Assembly: GCF_000723885.1 (NCBI RefSeq)
Contig: NZ_CCDG010000040.1
Location: 1-64,000, forward strand
Length of the DNA stretch: 64,000 nt
Reading direction: 5' to 3'
DNA from: Paenibacillus camerounensis
GTDB taxonomy: Bacteria; Bacillota; Bacilli; Paenibacillales; Paenibacillaceae
Position numbers and translations under genes: made by a program. This document shows, one piece after another, positions 51,657 through 62,130 of this stretch (the first letter of the stretch is position 1; the number at the start of each line of letters is the position of its first letter). The notes below the pieces were generated by a model, which was not told the DNA's origin, did no database searches, and was given only the letters and a program-made list of their open reading frames with translations.

Positions 51657-53666
51657 CTACTCACCCCTTATAATGAATTTTTCTACCAGGAATTCCAGCT
51701 CATTAGCCATAGCACTGATCTCCTCGGCTGTGGATACGAAATTATTGACTGTAGCTGCCTGTTCCTCTGTTGCACTGGATACGCTCTCTGTGTTTTGGAC
51801 CGACATTTCGGAAATCGTCCCCATGGAATCAATCAGCCTGATGATCTGGTCAGAGGTGGCTACCTCATCTCTTGTAATCTCAAGAATTTCCTGCACACTT
51901 CCCGTTATCTGCTCAACCGATTCAATGATATGAATAAAAGCTTCGTCTGTCTCCTTGACGATCTGCACACCGCTGTCCACTGCTTCGGAAGCCCCGCTCA
52001 TCGCTTCAACAGCCTGGCTGATTCTGCCTAGCATATCGGAGACCAGCCCGCTGATCTCTTCCGCCTGACGATGGGTTTCATCTGACAGCTTCCTGACCTC
52101 ACCTGCCACCACATTGAAGCCGCGCCCGTGCTCTCCCGCCCGTGCAGCCTCAATCGCCGCGTTCAGCGCAAGCAGGTTCGTCTGTCCGGCAATGGCATTA
52201 ATGGTACCTATAATTGTCGATACCTTATCCGAGAGCTCGCTGACGGCAAGCAGCTGTTCACCCGTGTCCCTGGTACTGCTGCTGATCGTATCCATAGCCT
52301 CAACCGTATTATTGACACGCGTTCTGCCAGCCTGTGCGGCATCATTCGTATCACTGGCATTCTTTGATGTTGCTGAAGCCTTGCTCTGGGCAAGCTGCAC
52401 CAGACTGGAGAGCTGTACCAGCACCTGTGAGGCATTAACAACGGAATGGTTATTGTTCTCAGCACCCGCAGCAATCTCCTGGGTACTGGAACTGATCTCT
52501 TCAATTGAAGCACTAATCTCCTCAGAGGAGGCTGCCATTTCTTCAGACATTGAGGTCAGTGCCTCTGAGCCGTGCCTTACCTTCTTAATAATGGCTTCCT
52601 GTTTGTCGATCATGGCATTAAAGGATTCACTGAGCGCCTGCAGCTCGTCCCTTGTATGTATAGCGGTATGTACCGTTAGATCGCCGTTCCCTGCCCGCGA
52701 CATTGCTGCCTGCAGCTTCTTGACCGGGTTAATGATGTAGCGGGTTGTGAAGGAGTACCCCAGAAGCAAGGCAATTACGATGAACGAAACAACAACCAGG
52801 AGCGTTGTGGTGCGGATCTCGGCTGCCGGCTTCATGTACTCGCTGTAATTGGCAGTTGTAGCCACAACCCAGTTCCCCGCCGGCTCGAATGATACAAATT
52901 TATAGACGCCTTCATATGTATAGAAACCGTGCGAGGTCTCCCCGTTCTTCATCTGCTGAACAAGCGTGTTCAGCTCCTTATTGCTGTTACCGTCGAGATT
53001 TTCCTTAAGCACCTTATCAGCATCGGGATGATAGATTATGAGCCCGGTCCGGTCAATCATATAGCTGTAACCGCTCTCTCCGGTATGCGTCTCAGCAACC
53101 GGAGCGGTAATCGTATTGAACAGCACTGTTCCGATTAGAACACCGGTAATGCTGCCGTTCTGGCGCAGCGGCCTGGCCACAGCCACGATATTCTGATTGC
53201 TGTCCTTGGATATAAGGACTTCACTGACTGCCTTTTCGCCTGCCAGTGCCTGGCGGAAATATTCACGGTCCTGTACATTCAGCTCAGGTGCCATTGAACT
53301 GCTGGTTATCAGAACCTTGCCGTTCACATCGGCAATGATCAGCGACTCCATCAGCAGCACATTATCCTGCTGAATGCCTGATATATAGGAGAAGGCTGAC
53401 TCTTTCGCATTCTGTACTGACGGATTACCGGCAAAGGCAGCCAGCGAATCATTGCGGCTGGCAACATCCAGGAAGTTGCCTGCAGCTGTAAGCTCGTTCC
53501 CGACTGCCTTGGCGGCTGAGCTTGTTGTTCCTTTCAGCTCCTCTTCAATCGTTGTCTGCAGGGCTGTTGAGGCCAGATTGTAGGAGACTACGCCGGAGAT
53601 CGTCAGCGGGATGCTGATGATCAGGAACAATAGGATACTCATTTTTACCTTGATACTTAACTTCAC
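51657..53666 (-). CDS. Methyl-accepting chemotaxis protein with dCache sensor
   Basis: A 669-residue chemoreceptor. Helix 1 is at about residues 8-30. A double-Cache-type extracellular domain ([37 protein letters not shown]) is followed by helix 2 near 285-310 and a HAMP domain. The signalling domain contains the hairpin tip [17 protein letters not shown]. The start is GTG at 53666 behind GGGGAG. It is co-transcribed with the PP2C phosphatase, RsbW-like and STAS genes, so it may signal into that partner-switching system and not only to CheA. Confidence 0.94.
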   Translation of the reverse strand: MKLSIKVKMSILLFLIISIPLTISGVVSYNLASTALQTTIEEELKGTTSSAAKAVGNELTAAGNFLDVASRNDSLAAFAGNPSVQNAKESAFSYISGIQQDNVLLMESLIIADVNGKVLITSSSMAPELNVQDREYFRQALAGEKAVSEVLISKDSNQNIVAVARPLRQNGSITGVLIGTVLFNTITAPVAETHTGESGYSYMIDRTGLIIYHPDADKVLKENLDGNSNKELNTLVQQMKNGETSHGFYTYEGVYKFVSFEPAGNWVVATTANYSEYMKPAAEIRTTTLLVVVSFIVIALLLGYSFTTRYIINPVKKLQAAMSRAGNGDLTVHTAIHTRDELQALSESFNAMIDKQEAIIKKVRHGSEALTSMSEEMAASSEEISASIEEISSSTQEIAAGAENNNHSVVNASQVLVQLSSLVQLAQSKASATSKNASDTNDAAQAGRTRVNNTVEAMDTISSSTRDTGEQLLAVSELSDKVSTIIGTINAIAGQTNLLALNAAIEAARAGEHGRGFNVVAGEVRKLSDETHRQAEEISGLVSDMLGRISQAVEAMSGASEAVDSGVQIVKETDEAFIHIIESVEQITGSVQEILEITRDEVATSDQIIRLIDSMGTISEMSVQNTESVSSATEEQAATVNNFVSTAEEISAMANELEFLVEKFIIRGE

Positions 53667-53714
53667 TACATTCTCCCCTTTTTAATCTCAGCAGACCTTA
53701 TACACAGCGGCTGC

Positions 53715-54107
53715 TCAGTGAGTGCATACGGACTTGTTAATAAATATCGTATTATGGATCATCTCTGCACTGTCCGAGAAGCAGCGGATCAGGTATAGAC
53801 CCCTTCCGCCATCCTCCAGCAGTTCCTCATCCCCGATCTGATCCGGTATGACCAGTCCACACGCTCCGGCGCCGGAATCCTGCACCTGCAGATTGAGCAA
53901 TTCTCCGTTCAGCAGATAACGGATGGTGATCGGCTTGGTACAATCGCTGAGATTCCCGTGATAGTAAGCGTTAGTTACAGCCTCCATCAGAATCAGGCGG
54001 ATATCAAACGCATATTGCTCCAGATCGAGCTCCTGAATAATGCCTTCGATAATACTCTGGTGGTTTCCCAGACCACAGAACATCACTTCTTTGTGTAAGA
54101 TTTCCAT
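53715..54107 (-). CDS. RsbW-like anti-sigma factor/serine kinase (HATPase)
   Basis: A 130-residue histidine-kinase-like ATPase of the anti-sigma group. The N box is LMEAVTNAYYHGN near residue 41, then the ATP-lid residues VQDSGAGACG and GGRGLYLIR. It should phosphorylate the STAS protein and bind a sigma factor or another partner; no sigma gene is present here. It begins 16 bp after the phosphatase gene. Confidence 0.87.
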   Translation of the reverse strand: MEILHKEVMFCGLGNHQSIIEGIIQELDLEQYAFDIRLILMEAVTNAYYHGNLSDCTKPITIRYLLNGELLNLQVQDSGAGACGLVIPDQIGDEELLEDGGRGLYLIRCFSDSAEMIHNTIFINKSVCTH

Positions 54108-54123
54108 AGTTCACTTCCTTGGC

Positions 54124-55554
54124 TCAAGTAATATGCAGGCTCAGCCAGGTACAGTCATCCTGCAGTACTGAACCTGTAATCTTGCTTTGAAGATATCCCT
54201 GGTCCCGGCAAAGCTCATCTGCATCAAACAGCAGTTCCATGCCGTCACTGTAGAAACAGAAACGGTCGCCTGTCTGAAAACACACTGTTTGCTGCTCAAA
54301 TTCACTGCAGTCGAACATTCCCAGCGGAGTGCCCTTTACAATGATCTTCCTCCCGTCCCCCCCGGACGGCACATACATAAATTCGTTGATCCCGGCACCA
54401 GCCGCCTTGAGCACGCCATTGCCAAAATCAAGCTGAAAGCAGCAGCCGGCAATATAATCCTCACCCATGTGCTCTATTGCTTTACGGTTTAAATCCTGCA
54501 GTATACGGGCCGGGTCCTGACCGCTCTGCAGACTGTCCATAAACATAACACGCAGGGCCGAAATACTGAGCGCCGCGGAAATTCCTTTACCCGCTACATC
54601 GCCGATGATACCAAGTACTTCTGATTCATTGATCCGGTGAAAAATAAAAAAGTCCCCGCTAAGCGTATTCGCCGGTATATAGAGCTTGTCAAGAACCGCT
54701 CTGCCTTCCAGCGGAAAACTGACAGCGTGCCGCTGCTCCTGAAGCCGGATCGCACGGTCAAGCTCCTTTTTCTTCTGTGTAATATCACGGCACACCAGTT
54801 GCAGCGCAGAGGTGTCATTGTAGCTGATCGGCACGCCGGAAATTTCCAGATCATAGATCCGCCGGTCGCTGCGCCGGATATAACGCTGTTCAATCCGGAA
54901 GCTGTCCTTTATGCCTGTCATTGCCTTAAGCTTGTTGTATTCTGAGCCGCTGAGCGGCTCCTCAATGAAGAAATCATCAATACTTTTGCCGAGCAGCTCC
55001 GCCTTCGGTGTGCCGAACAGCTTCTCTGTCCGCTGGTTGGCGAACAGAATCGTCCCTCCGCTGTATACCAGTATCACCTCGGGGCACAGCTCAACCAGGT
55101 CCCTGTACCTCTCCTCGCTCTCCCGCAGCCGCTTCTCCGAAATCATCCTTTCACTGATATCATGGATGACTGTATACACACAGTTGCGGCCAAGAATATT
55201 CATGGTCCCGGTATGAATCTCCACATCGGTCAGTCTTCCTGAGGCCAGCCTGTGCCTGGCAAGGAATACCTGATTTCCCCTGTATCTCCCTCCAGGCAGA
55301 GCACTGCTTAAAAAGGTTCCGGCTCCGGCCTCCGGCTCTGCACTCAGATCTGAAATCTGCAGCTTACGGAAATCACCCAGCCGGTAACCGTAAAACTGGC
55401 AGGCCGCCCGGTTCGCATCCACAATACTGCCGTCCGCCGGGTCAATCATCAGGGTAATCAGATGGTTGTTCTCATAAATACAGCCGTAATGATCCATACA
55501 CTGTTCTGCACTGGGCGCTGCCAGCTGATTCTTGCAATTCTTGTCTGTTGCCAT
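54124..55554 (-). CDS. PAS-PAS-PP2C phosphatase (SpoIIE/RsbU-like)
   Basis: A 476-residue protein. Two PAS sensor domains lie at about 30-140 and 145-265. A PP2C domain of the SpoIIE type follows, with metal Asp residues in NTLSGDFFIF, IGDVAGKGISAAL, CFYSDGMELL and QDDCTWLS. It should dephosphorylate the STAS protein when the PAS domains sense their signal. The ATG at 55554 is chosen because GAGGA lies 7 nt before it; a TTG or ATG twelve codons earlier lacks a good site. Confidence 0.9.
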   Translation of the reverse strand: MATDKNCKNQLAAPSAEQCMDHYGCIYENNHLITLMIDPADGSIVDANRAACQFYGYRLGDFRKLQISDLSAEPEAGAGTFLSSALPGGRYRGNQVFLARHRLASGRLTDVEIHTGTMNILGRNCVYTVIHDISERMISEKRLRESEERYRDLVELCPEVILVYSGGTILFANQRTEKLFGTPKAELLGKSIDDFFIEEPLSGSEYNKLKAMTGIKDSFRIEQRYIRRSDRRIYDLEISGVPISYNDTSALQLVCRDITQKKKELDRAIRLQEQRHAVSFPLEGRAVLDKLYIPANTLSGDFFIFHRINESEVLGIIGDVAGKGISAALSISALRVMFMDSLQSGQDPARILQDLNRKAIEHMGEDYIAGCCFQLDFGNGVLKAAGAGINEFMYVPSGGDGRKIIVKGTPLGMFDCSEFEQQTVCFQTGDRFCFYSDGMELLFDADELCRDQGYLQSKITGSVLQDDCTWLSLHIT

Positions 55555-55623
55555 GAAGTGATCCTCTATTCCATTCGGAATTAAATTCATATCATTATAT
55601 AAATTCCCGCGTCAGGTTACCGT

Positions 55624-55659
55624 GAATTTCGACACATTTAGCCAAATAAGGAGAAATTC
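55624..55659. repeat. Solitary diverged copy of the 51-bp hairpin repeat
   Basis: ATTTCGaCACATTTAGCC matches the loop side of array 1, and the arms GAATTTC (55624-55630) and GAAATTC (55653-55659) pair perfectly. It lies upstream of the PP2C gene. The outer GCCCTT/AAGGGC arms are missing, so this is a partial unit. Confidence 0.65.
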
Positions 55660-55667
55660 CCGAAAAA

Positions 55668-55713
55668 ATAAACCTGGCCGGTATCATGCAAGCATGGTAC
55701 CGGCCAGGTTTAT
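55668..55713 (-). terminator. Terminator of the methionine aminopeptidase gene
   Basis: ATAAACCTGGCCGGTA pairs with TACCGGCCAGGTTTAT; T-run on the minus strand from the A-run at 55662-55668. Confidence 0.92.
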
Positions 55714-55724
55714 TTAAATTCATT

Positions 55725-56471
55725 TTACAGCTGGGTTAGAATAACTGTTCCTTCCGGCGTAATTGCCAGCGTGTGCTCATATTGAGCAGACAGCCCGCCG
55801 TCAATGGTCCGCGCTGTCCACCCGTCCGCGTCGACCTTAGTCCGGTAGCTTCCGGTATTCAGCATCGGCTCGATCGTGAACACCATACCTTCCTTCAGCC
55901 GGGGACCCTTTCCGGCAGGACCGTAGGAAGGAACATCCGGCTTCTCATGCATCTCCGAGCCGATACCATGACCGATAAAATCGCGTACCACCGAGAACCC
56001 GTTGGATTCGGCGTAGGACTGGATTGCATGGGCAACATCGCCGATGCGGTTACCGGCAACCGCCTGCTCGATCCCTTTGAACAGGGAATCTTTGGTTACA
56101 TCGAGCAGCTTCTGCGCCTGCTCGCTGATATTCCCTACACCGTAGGACCAGGCGGAGTCAGCCAGCCAGCCATTCAGGTTAACCACCATATCAACCGTTA
56201 CAATATCCCCGTCCTTAAGCGGCTCCTTCTTGGGAAAGCCATGGCAGATGACATCATTTACCGAAGCGCAGGTTGCATATGGATATCCGTGGTAGCCTTT
56301 TTGCTCAGGAGTGGCGCCCTGGGACAGGATAAACTTTTCGGCAAATTCGTCAATCTCCCAGGTTGTGATACCCGGCTGTATAATGCCGGCAATCTGCCGG
56401 TGACACTCAGCCAGTATTTTGCCGGCTGCCCTCATTTTTTCGATTTCTTCCATCGTTTTCATTATAATCAT
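55725..56471 (-). CDS. map: Methionine aminopeptidase, type I
   Basis: A 248-residue enzyme that removes the N-terminal Met of new proteins, the usual length for the family. The five metal ligands are visible: Asp in VTVDMVVN, Asp in LADSAWS, His in GHGIGSEMHE, Glu in FTIEPML and Glu in QYEHTLAI. The ATG at 56471 (MIIMKTMEEIEKM) is chosen because AGAGG precedes it and it matches known starts. It stands alone between two terminators, away from the ribosomal operon; it may be a second copy. Confidence 0.95.
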   Translation of the reverse strand: MIIMKTMEEIEKMRAAGKILAECHRQIAGIIQPGITTWEIDEFAEKFILSQGATPEQKGYHGYPYATCASVNDVICHGFPKKEPLKDGDIVTVDMVVNLNGWLADSAWSYGVGNISEQAQKLLDVTKDSLFKGIEQAVAGNRIGDVAHAIQSYAESNGFSVVRDFIGHGIGSEMHEKPDVPSYGPAGKGPRLKEGMVFTIEPMLNTGSYRTKVDADGWTARTIDGGLSAQYEHTLAITPEGTVILTQL

Positions 56472-56589
56472 CTGATTCGCCTCTTCTGTACAGAACACAT
56501 TACTCACTATAATGGCTCTTATAAATATTTTTGTTGCTTCTATATATTATGTAAGAAAACCGCCGAAAAACCAAATTTAATCTGGCTTA

Positions 56590-56627
56590 GCAAAAAAACA
56601 AACCCGTTCTCCGCTTGGGAGAACAGG
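56590..56627 (-). terminator. Terminator of the cysJI operon
   Basis: ACCcGTTCTCC pairs with GGAGAACaGGT (56602-56627), with an A-run at 56592-56598 giving a T-run on the minus strand. Confidence 0.85.
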
Positions 56628-56647
56628 TCTGCTCACCTGACTAACGT

Positions 56648-58372
56648 TTAGCTATGGAAGTTAAGGCCTGAGGTTACGGCAGAGACATAGCCGCTGCGGA
56701 TGACAAAATCTCCGAAATGCTCGCCGCTGACCCGTTCGCTGGCATAGCGGACAATCATCGGCTCCAATGTCTCAACAATTTCTTGCTCGCCGATATTTTC
56801 CTTGTACAGCTTATTCAGCCGGTCACCGCTGAAGCCTGCTCCCAGATACATGTTATATTTACCCGGAGATTTACCGATAAAGGAAATCTCGCCGAGTGCC
56901 GGGCGGGCACAGCCGTTCGGGCAGCCGGTCATCCGGATGACAATCTCTTCATCTCTAAGGCCAGCCTTATCAATTATCGGCTCCAGCTTATCCAGCAGAT
57001 GCGGAAGATAACGTTCAGCCTCTGCCATGGCCAGACCGCAGGTCGGCAGAGCCACACAAGACATGGCGCTGCGCCGCAGCGCTGTATGATGCGCACCGTC
57101 AGTCAGACCGTACTGCTTGGCTAGATCAGCGATTTTGCGTTTCTTTGCACTGCTTACTCCGCCGATAATCAGATTCTGATTCGGGGTAAGCCGGAAATCA
57201 CCGGTGTGGATTTTGGCAATCTCACGCAGTCCGGTCATCAGCTGATACCCTTCCTCATCCTGAATGCGTCCGCTCTGGATATAGAGAGTCAGGTTCCATT
57301 TCCCGTCATAACCTTTAACCCAGCCGTACCGGTCACCGTTGTGGTCAAAATGGTATTCCCGTGCAGCTTCAAGCTCCCAGCCCAGCCGCTCCTGCAGCTC
57401 ACCTTTGAACCACTCCAGCCCGTGGCGGTCAATTGTATATTTGAACCGGGCGTTTTTGCGTACCGAACGGTTGCCGTAGTCCCGCTGGATGGTCACCGTC
57501 TTCTCGGCGAGATCAACCATCTGATCCGGCCGGACGAAGCCGATTACCCGGCCAAGCTGCGGATACGTGCTGGTATCGCCGTGCGTCATCCCCATTCCGC
57601 CGCCCACAGCTACATTGAAGCCAATCAGCTTGCCGTCTTCAAGAATAGCGATGAAGCCCAGGTCCTGGGAGAAAACATCGACGTCATTGGAAGGCGGTAC
57701 CGCCAGACCGATCTTGAATTTGCGGGGCAGATACACGGGACCGTAGATCGGCTCGACCTCAACATCCGCCTTGCTGTCAACCACCTTCTCCCCGTCCAGC
57801 CAAATTTCGTGATAGGCCGGAGTACGGGGAGCAAGATGGTCGCTGAGTTTGCGGGCCCAGTCATAGACCTCGGAATGAACCTCAGACTGGTAAGGGTTCG
57901 GGCTGCTCATGACGTTGCGGTTGACGTCACCACAGGCCGCCAATGTGGTCATCAGTGTGTCATTAATGGTCTTGATTGTTTTTTTGAGATTCCATTTAAG
58001 TACACCATGCATTTGAAAAGCCTGTCTGGTCGTCAAACGCAGAGTACCGTTGCCGTATTTGTGAGCCAGCTCATCCATTACGAGCCATTGCGCCGCTGAG
58101 GCTACACCTCCGGGAGCAACTACGCGAAGCATGAACTGAAAGGCAGGCTCCAGCTTGGAACGTTCACGCTCATTGCGCAGATCGCGGTCATCCTGCATGT
58201 AGCTGCCGTGGAATTTGAGCAGCCGGTTGTCGTCCTCAGGCAGTCCGCCAGTTATAGGATTGCGCAGCGTCGCTTCGAGGGCGCCGCGCAGATAATTACT
58301 CTCAAGCTTAATATGTTCAACATCACTTGGCGGTCCGCCGATCGGCTTCACCGCTGATTCATTATTCGCCAC
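56648..58372 (-). CDS. cysI: Sulfite reductase, hemoprotein beta subunit
   Basis: A 574-residue assimilatory sulfite reductase subunit that reduces sulfite to sulfide with electrons from CysJ. The siroheme/iron-sulfur ligands are seen as CVALPTC near residue 435 and [10 protein letters not shown] near residue 482. Two sulfite/nitrite reductase repeats precede them ([33 protein letters not shown]). It begins 35 bp after cysJ on the same strand, so cysJI is one operon. The length and motifs are fully normal. Confidence 0.97.
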   Translation of the reverse strand: MANNESAVKPIGGPPSDVEHIKLESNYLRGALEATLRNPITGGLPEDDNRLLKFHGSYMQDDRDLRNERERSKLEPAFQFMLRVVAPGGVASAAQWLVMDELAHKYGNGTLRLTTRQAFQMHGVLKWNLKKTIKTINDTLMTTLAACGDVNRNVMSSPNPYQSEVHSEVYDWARKLSDHLAPRTPAYHEIWLDGEKVVDSKADVEVEPIYGPVYLPRKFKIGLAVPPSNDVDVFSQDLGFIAILEDGKLIGFNVAVGGGMGMTHGDTSTYPQLGRVIGFVRPDQMVDLAEKTVTIQRDYGNRSVRKNARFKYTIDRHGLEWFKGELQERLGWELEAAREYHFDHNGDRYGWVKGYDGKWNLTLYIQSGRIQDEEGYQLMTGLREIAKIHTGDFRLTPNQNLIIGGVSSAKKRKIADLAKQYGLTDGAHHTALRRSAMSCVALPTCGLAMAEAERYLPHLLDKLEPIIDKAGLRDEEIVIRMTGCPNGCARPALGEISFIGKSPGKYNMYLGAGFSGDRLNKLYKENIGEQEIVETLEPMIVRYASERVSGEHFGDFVIRSGYVSAVTSGLNFHS

Positions 58373-58407
58373 TATAAATCTTCTCCTTCCGGTGCCATCC
58401 GCTGTCC

Positions 58408-60264
58408 TTAATATACGTCGCGCTGATAACGCTGTTCCTGCTGGAGATTCTCCAGATAAGCTGCTGCAGCCTCGGGGCTTAGGCCGCCCTCCTCTTGAAT
58501 AACGGTTACGAGCGCTGCATGCACATCATGCGCCATATGCTTCTCGTCACCGCATACATAGACGTGGGCACCTTCCTGCAGCCAGGCATACAGCTCTTTG
58601 CTGTGCTCAAGGATACGGTGCTGCACATACACTTTCTCCTCTGTATCCCGTGAGAAGGCTACGTCCAGCTTGCTCAGCACACCTTCATTCAGCATCCGCT
58701 GCCAGTCTGTCTGATAGAGGAAGTCGGTTACGAAGTGCCGGTCCCCGTAGAACAGCCAGGTCTTGCCGCCTGCCCCCTGCTCGCCGCGTTCCTCAAGGAA
58801 GGAACGGAACGGGGCGACTCCCGTACCCGGGCCGACCATAATGAGCGGAACATCCGGATTAGCCGGCAGCTTGAAATTCGGATTGCTCTGAATATATACC
58901 GGCAAGGTATCTCCCGGCTGTACGCGTTCGGCACAATGCACCGAGCATACACCGTAACGCTCTCGTCCATGCGTTTCATAGCGCACAGCACGGACTGTAA
59001 AATGAACCTCTTCCGGATTGGCGTTATAGCTGCTGGAAATGGAATAAAGTCTGGCCGGCAGCTTGCGCAGAACCGTTACAAAGCTGACGGCAGATGCGTT
59101 CCAAGGCCCGAAATCATGAATCAGATCCAGCAGATCGCGGCCCTGAATGTATGCTTTCAGCTCCTGCTGGGCTTCCGGAGCCAGCAGTGCCTGCAGGCCA
59201 GGTGCAGCAGACAGCTTCACCGCCTGTTCAAGCAGCGGTTTGGTCAGCACCGTAATCTCGTAATGGCGCAGCAGCGCTTCATGCAAAGTACCTGTATCAC
59301 CTTTCTTATTCAAAGGCACTGTTTCATCTGCATTCCAGCCCATTGCTGCGATAATATCCGCTACCAGCTGCGGATGGTTCTCCGGATAGACACCCAGAGA
59401 ATCGCCTGGCTCAAAGGTCAGGCCGGAACCGGCAAGAGACAGCTCCAGATGCCGTGTCTCCCTGTCCGAGCCGCGGCCGTTCAGGTTCAGATTCTCCAGC
59501 ACTTCGGCCTGGAAAGGCTGATTACGGGAAAATGGAGACTGCGGCTCATCCGCCTTCTCAGCAGCCTGGACGGCCGCGTCAGCAAGCTGCGGCGCATTCT
59601 GCGGTCCGTTCAGCGCTTCGAGCACCTTGCCGAACCAGTCTGCCACCGGCTCATCATAATCGAGATCACAATCTGTGCGCGGACTCAGGCGGCGGCCGCC
59701 GAGCTCCTCAAGGCGCTGGTCAAAGTCTTTACCCGTCTGGCAGAAGAATTCATAGGAGGTATCCCCCAGCCCGAGAACTGAATAACGAAGGGATTCAAGC
59801 TGCGGCGCTCTTTTGCTGTAGAGAAATTCATGAAAGGCCCGGGCGTTGTCCGGCGGTTCCCCTTCACCGTGGGTGCTGACCAGAATCAGCAGGTTCTCCA
59901 CCTTCTTGAGCGTATTCGGCTTAAAGGCATTCATTGCCGACACGTTTACCTGAAAGCCCTGTTCTTCGAGCTTGCGGGACAAGCTTGCAGCCAGCCGCTG
60001 GCAGTTGCCGGTCTGGGAGCCGAATAATACCGTAACCTCACGGGATAATGGAGGGGCGGCAACAGATACTGCGCTTTGGGCTGCCTGCACCAGTGCCGGC
60101 TGTTCAACAGCTTCAGGTGCTGCTCCGGCTCCCCGCAGGGACATTGCGGACAAATATCCGCCTAACCAGATTTGCTGCGACTCCGTTAAGGTCGGCAGCA
60201 GCCGGTTCAGCAGTTGGACCTGGTTCTCATCAAACGGGCTGTTCGTAACTTGTAGTTGCACCAA
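58408..60264 (-). CDS. cysJ: Sulfite reductase, flavoprotein alpha subunit
   Basis: A 618-residue flavoprotein that passes electrons from NADPH through FAD and FMN to CysI. The flavodoxin domain starts [12 protein letters not shown] near residue 82. The FAD motif [20 protein letters not shown] is near residue 415 and the NADPH motif [12 protein letters not shown] near residue 495. It ends RYQRDVY, a typical C-terminus of the family. The start is TTG at 60264 behind GGAGAGG; a GTG follows immediately. Confidence 0.96.
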   Translation of the reverse strand: MVQLQVTNSPFDENQVQLLNRLLPTLTESQQIWLGGYLSAMSLRGAGAAPEAVEQPALVQAAQSAVSVAAPPLSREVTVLFGSQTGNCQRLAASLSRKLEEQGFQVNVSAMNAFKPNTLKKVENLLILVSTHGEGEPPDNARAFHEFLYSKRAPQLESLRYSVLGLGDTSYEFFCQTGKDFDQRLEELGGRRLSPRTDCDLDYDEPVADWFGKVLEALNGPQNAPQLADAAVQAAEKADEPQSPFSRNQPFQAEVLENLNLNGRGSDRETRHLELSLAGSGLTFEPGDSLGVYPENHPQLVADIIAAMGWNADETVPLNKKGDTGTLHEALLRHYEITVLTKPLLEQAVKLSAAPGLQALLAPEAQQELKAYIQGRDLLDLIHDFGPWNASAVSFVTVLRKLPARLYSISSSYNANPEEVHFTVRAVRYETHGRERYGVCSVHCAERVQPGDTLPVYIQSNPNFKLPANPDVPLIMVGPGTGVAPFRSFLEERGEQGAGGKTWLFYGDRHFVTDFLYQTDWQRMLNEGVLSKLDVAFSRDTEEKVYVQHRILEHSKELYAWLQEGAHVYVCGDEKHMAHDVHAALVTVIQEEGGLSPEAAAAYLENLQQEQRYQRDVY

Positions 60265-60361
60265 TATGGACCTCTCCTTAGCAAAAAATCTTCTACTCTT
60301 CTAACATCTTGAACTCAGGCTATCACAATTATCAGAAACGATCAACGAGTCTAATCATGCC

Positions 60362-60384
60362 TCATTTTTGTCATTTTTGTCATT
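60362..60384 (-). promoter_or_regulatory. Three direct repeats in the cysJ leader
   Basis: TCATTTTTG occurs twice and TCATTT once, in tandem (minus strand CAAAAATGA). The spacing of 9 bp suggests a regulator site or replication slippage; about 100 bp upstream of cysJ. Confidence 0.35.
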
Positions 60385-60404
60385 TAATCCAATAAAATGA
60401 CGAA

Positions 60405-60447
60405 AAGCGGCTTAAATCAGAGTAAAACACTCCGATTTGGGCCGCTT
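60405..60447 (-). terminator. Terminator of the MFS exporter gene
   Basis: AAGCGGCtTAAATCaGAG pairs with CTCcGATTTgGGCCGCTT. The stem has a few mismatches. Confidence 0.65.
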
Positions 60448-60486
60448 CATTATTATTAATGATAAGATGCATTAGATAATCTGATA

Positions 60487-61980
60487 TTAGAATTTTGCAG
60501 CCGGCCTTTTTTTAAGGCTTCCAGGCTCTTCTGCAGGTAATCCACCCGGGACAGTTTCCCTTTTACGCCGATGGACAAGCAGCATCAGAGGGAACCCAGT
60601 CAGCACCAGCAGCGCTGCAACCAGGAATACATCATTCACTCCCATTGTGAAGGAATGCAGCTGCAGCCCAGCACCTGCCAGCCCGCCTGCCCCGCTCAAT
60701 TCATGGGCATGGATCGCCTCCCTGCTGGAGAGCAGCGAGGTGAACACAGCAATCGCCAGCGAGCTGAGCACATTGCGCACCCAGTTATTGATCGAGGTTG
60801 CATGCCCCGACCATTCCGCGGGGATTTCCTCCATGGAGGCCGTGCTGCTTGGTACGTTTGCCAGCCCGATTCCAAGATTCCTCACCACCATTGCCCATAA
60901 GATGAAATTATGGGCGATACCTACGTGGAGCCTGCTCATCAGAAGCAGGCCGGCAAAGATGCAGGCAATGCCGGCAGAGATCAGCCTGACCGGCCCAAAA
61001 CGCGGATAGAGCTTGCCGACTACCGGGCTGAGTAGTGCAAGCAGCACAGAAGACGGAAGCAGAATCAGGCCGGTCTTGAGCGTAGTCGCCCCTTCCACCG
61101 TCTGAAGGAACAGCGGGGTCAGATAGGTTCCGGCATACATCGCTACCGTAACAATACTGTAGATGCTTAGCATCGCCGTAAAACGGCGGTTCTTCAATAC
61201 ACGCAGGTTAAGCAGCGGCACCTCTGTCCTCAGCTCGCGAAGAACAAAAAGAATGAGCAACACAACTCCGAGGGCAATCATGGAGAGTGTCTTCCAGGAG
61301 GTCCATCCCCAGCTGCCGCCCTGGCTGAACGCTCCCAGCAGAGACAGGCTGCCGAGCACTACCGTAAGCAGTCCCGGAACATCAAAGGACTTCGGAACAT
61401 TCATCCGGTAATACGGGATTAGCAGCTGTGTCAGAACAACAGCGGCTGCTCCTACCGGCAGATTGATCAGGAACAGCCAGTGCCAGCTGGCGAACTGGAG
61501 CAGCCAGCCGCTGAAGGTGGGACCGACAGCCGGAGCAACCATAGCCGACAGGGACCAGAGGCTTACAGCAAAGGGCCGCCGCTCCTGCGGTATAACCTGA
61601 AAGATGATGGTCATCGTACATGCCATAATCAGCCCGCTGCAGGAGCCCTGCAGCATGCGGAATACAATGAGCATTGCAGGATTCCAGGAGACGGCACAGA
61701 GCAGCGAAAATAAAGTAAACCCTGCTAACGCGAATGTATATAGCCGTTTATAGCTGAATCGGCCGCCCAGATAGCCGGCCAGCGGCGCTGTAACACCAGT
61801 CGCCAGCATAAAGCCGGTAACCATCCACTGCATGGTGTGCAGTCCGGAACCGAATTGATCCATCAGAATCGGCACAGCTATATTAATCGTTGTGGTACTT
61901 AGCACGGAGAGAAAATTCCCGAAGAAAATAGCGGTCATTACCGGCCAGAAAGGAATCTTCCCTTTTTCTGCAAATTCCAA
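60487..61980 (-). CDS. MFS multidrug exporter, DHA2 (14-helix) family
   Basis: A 497-residue major facilitator of the drug:H+ antiporter 2 family with 14 helices. It has the motif A-like LAGYLGGRFSYKRLY near residue 72, PAVGPTFSGWLL (motif C) near residue 153, and a polar C-terminus. Start TTG at 61980 is chosen because GGAGG is 9 nt away; the TTG at 61986 is too close. A PadR regulator diverges from it, and one PadR box lies directly before the start. So drug-inducible derepression is expected. Confidence 0.92.
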   Translation of the reverse strand: MEFAEKGKIPFWPVMTAIFFGNFLSVLSTTTINIAVPILMDQFGSGLHTMQWMVTGFMLATGVTAPLAGYLGGRFSYKRLYTFALAGFTLFSLLCAVSWNPAMLIVFRMLQGSCSGLIMACTMTIIFQVIPQERRPFAVSLWSLSAMVAPAVGPTFSGWLLQFASWHWLFLINLPVGAAAVVLTQLLIPYYRMNVPKSFDVPGLLTVVLGSLSLLGAFSQGGSWGWTSWKTLSMIALGVVLLILFVLRELRTEVPLLNLRVLKNRRFTAMLSIYSIVTVAMYAGTYLTPLFLQTVEGATTLKTGLILLPSSVLLALLSPVVGKLYPRFGPVRLISAGIACIFAGLLLMSRLHVGIAHNFILWAMVVRNLGIGLANVPSSTASMEEIPAEWSGHATSINNWVRNVLSSLAIAVFTSLLSSREAIHAHELSGAGGLAGAGLQLHSFTMGVNDVFLVAALLVLTGFPLMLLVHRRKRETVPGGLPAEEPGSLKKRPAAKF

Positions 61981-62002
61981 GAACAATCCCCTCCTTTATA
62001 TT

Positions 62003-62018
62003 ATGTCTATATTTACAT
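62003..62018. promoter_or_regulatory. PadR box 1: ATGT-N8-ACAT
   Basis: ATGTctatatttACAT is an exact match to the ATGT-N8-ACAT core of PadR operators, about 23 bp upstream of the MFS start and over its likely promoter. Confidence 0.75.
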
Positions 62019-62059
62019 ATGCAACTTGACTTTATTAATGTTATAGCTACACTATGGTT

Positions 62060-62075
62060 ATGTCAATGCTGACAT
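62060..62075. promoter_or_regulatory. PadR box 2: ATGT-N8-ACAT
   Basis: TATGTCAATGCTGACATA is a perfect 7-4-7 palindrome containing ATGT-N8-ACAT, upstream of padR. Its centre is 57 bp from box 1. Confidence 0.8.
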
Positions 62076-62130
62076 ATAGGCGATATTCGCGATAAAACCG
62101 GATGAATATAGACTGGAGGTCACTAGAGTA

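Noticed and set aside
58735-59781. 348-codon plus-strand frame opposite cysJ
   Set aside because: It is the antisense shadow of cysJ, with no ribosome-binding site and no recognisable domain.
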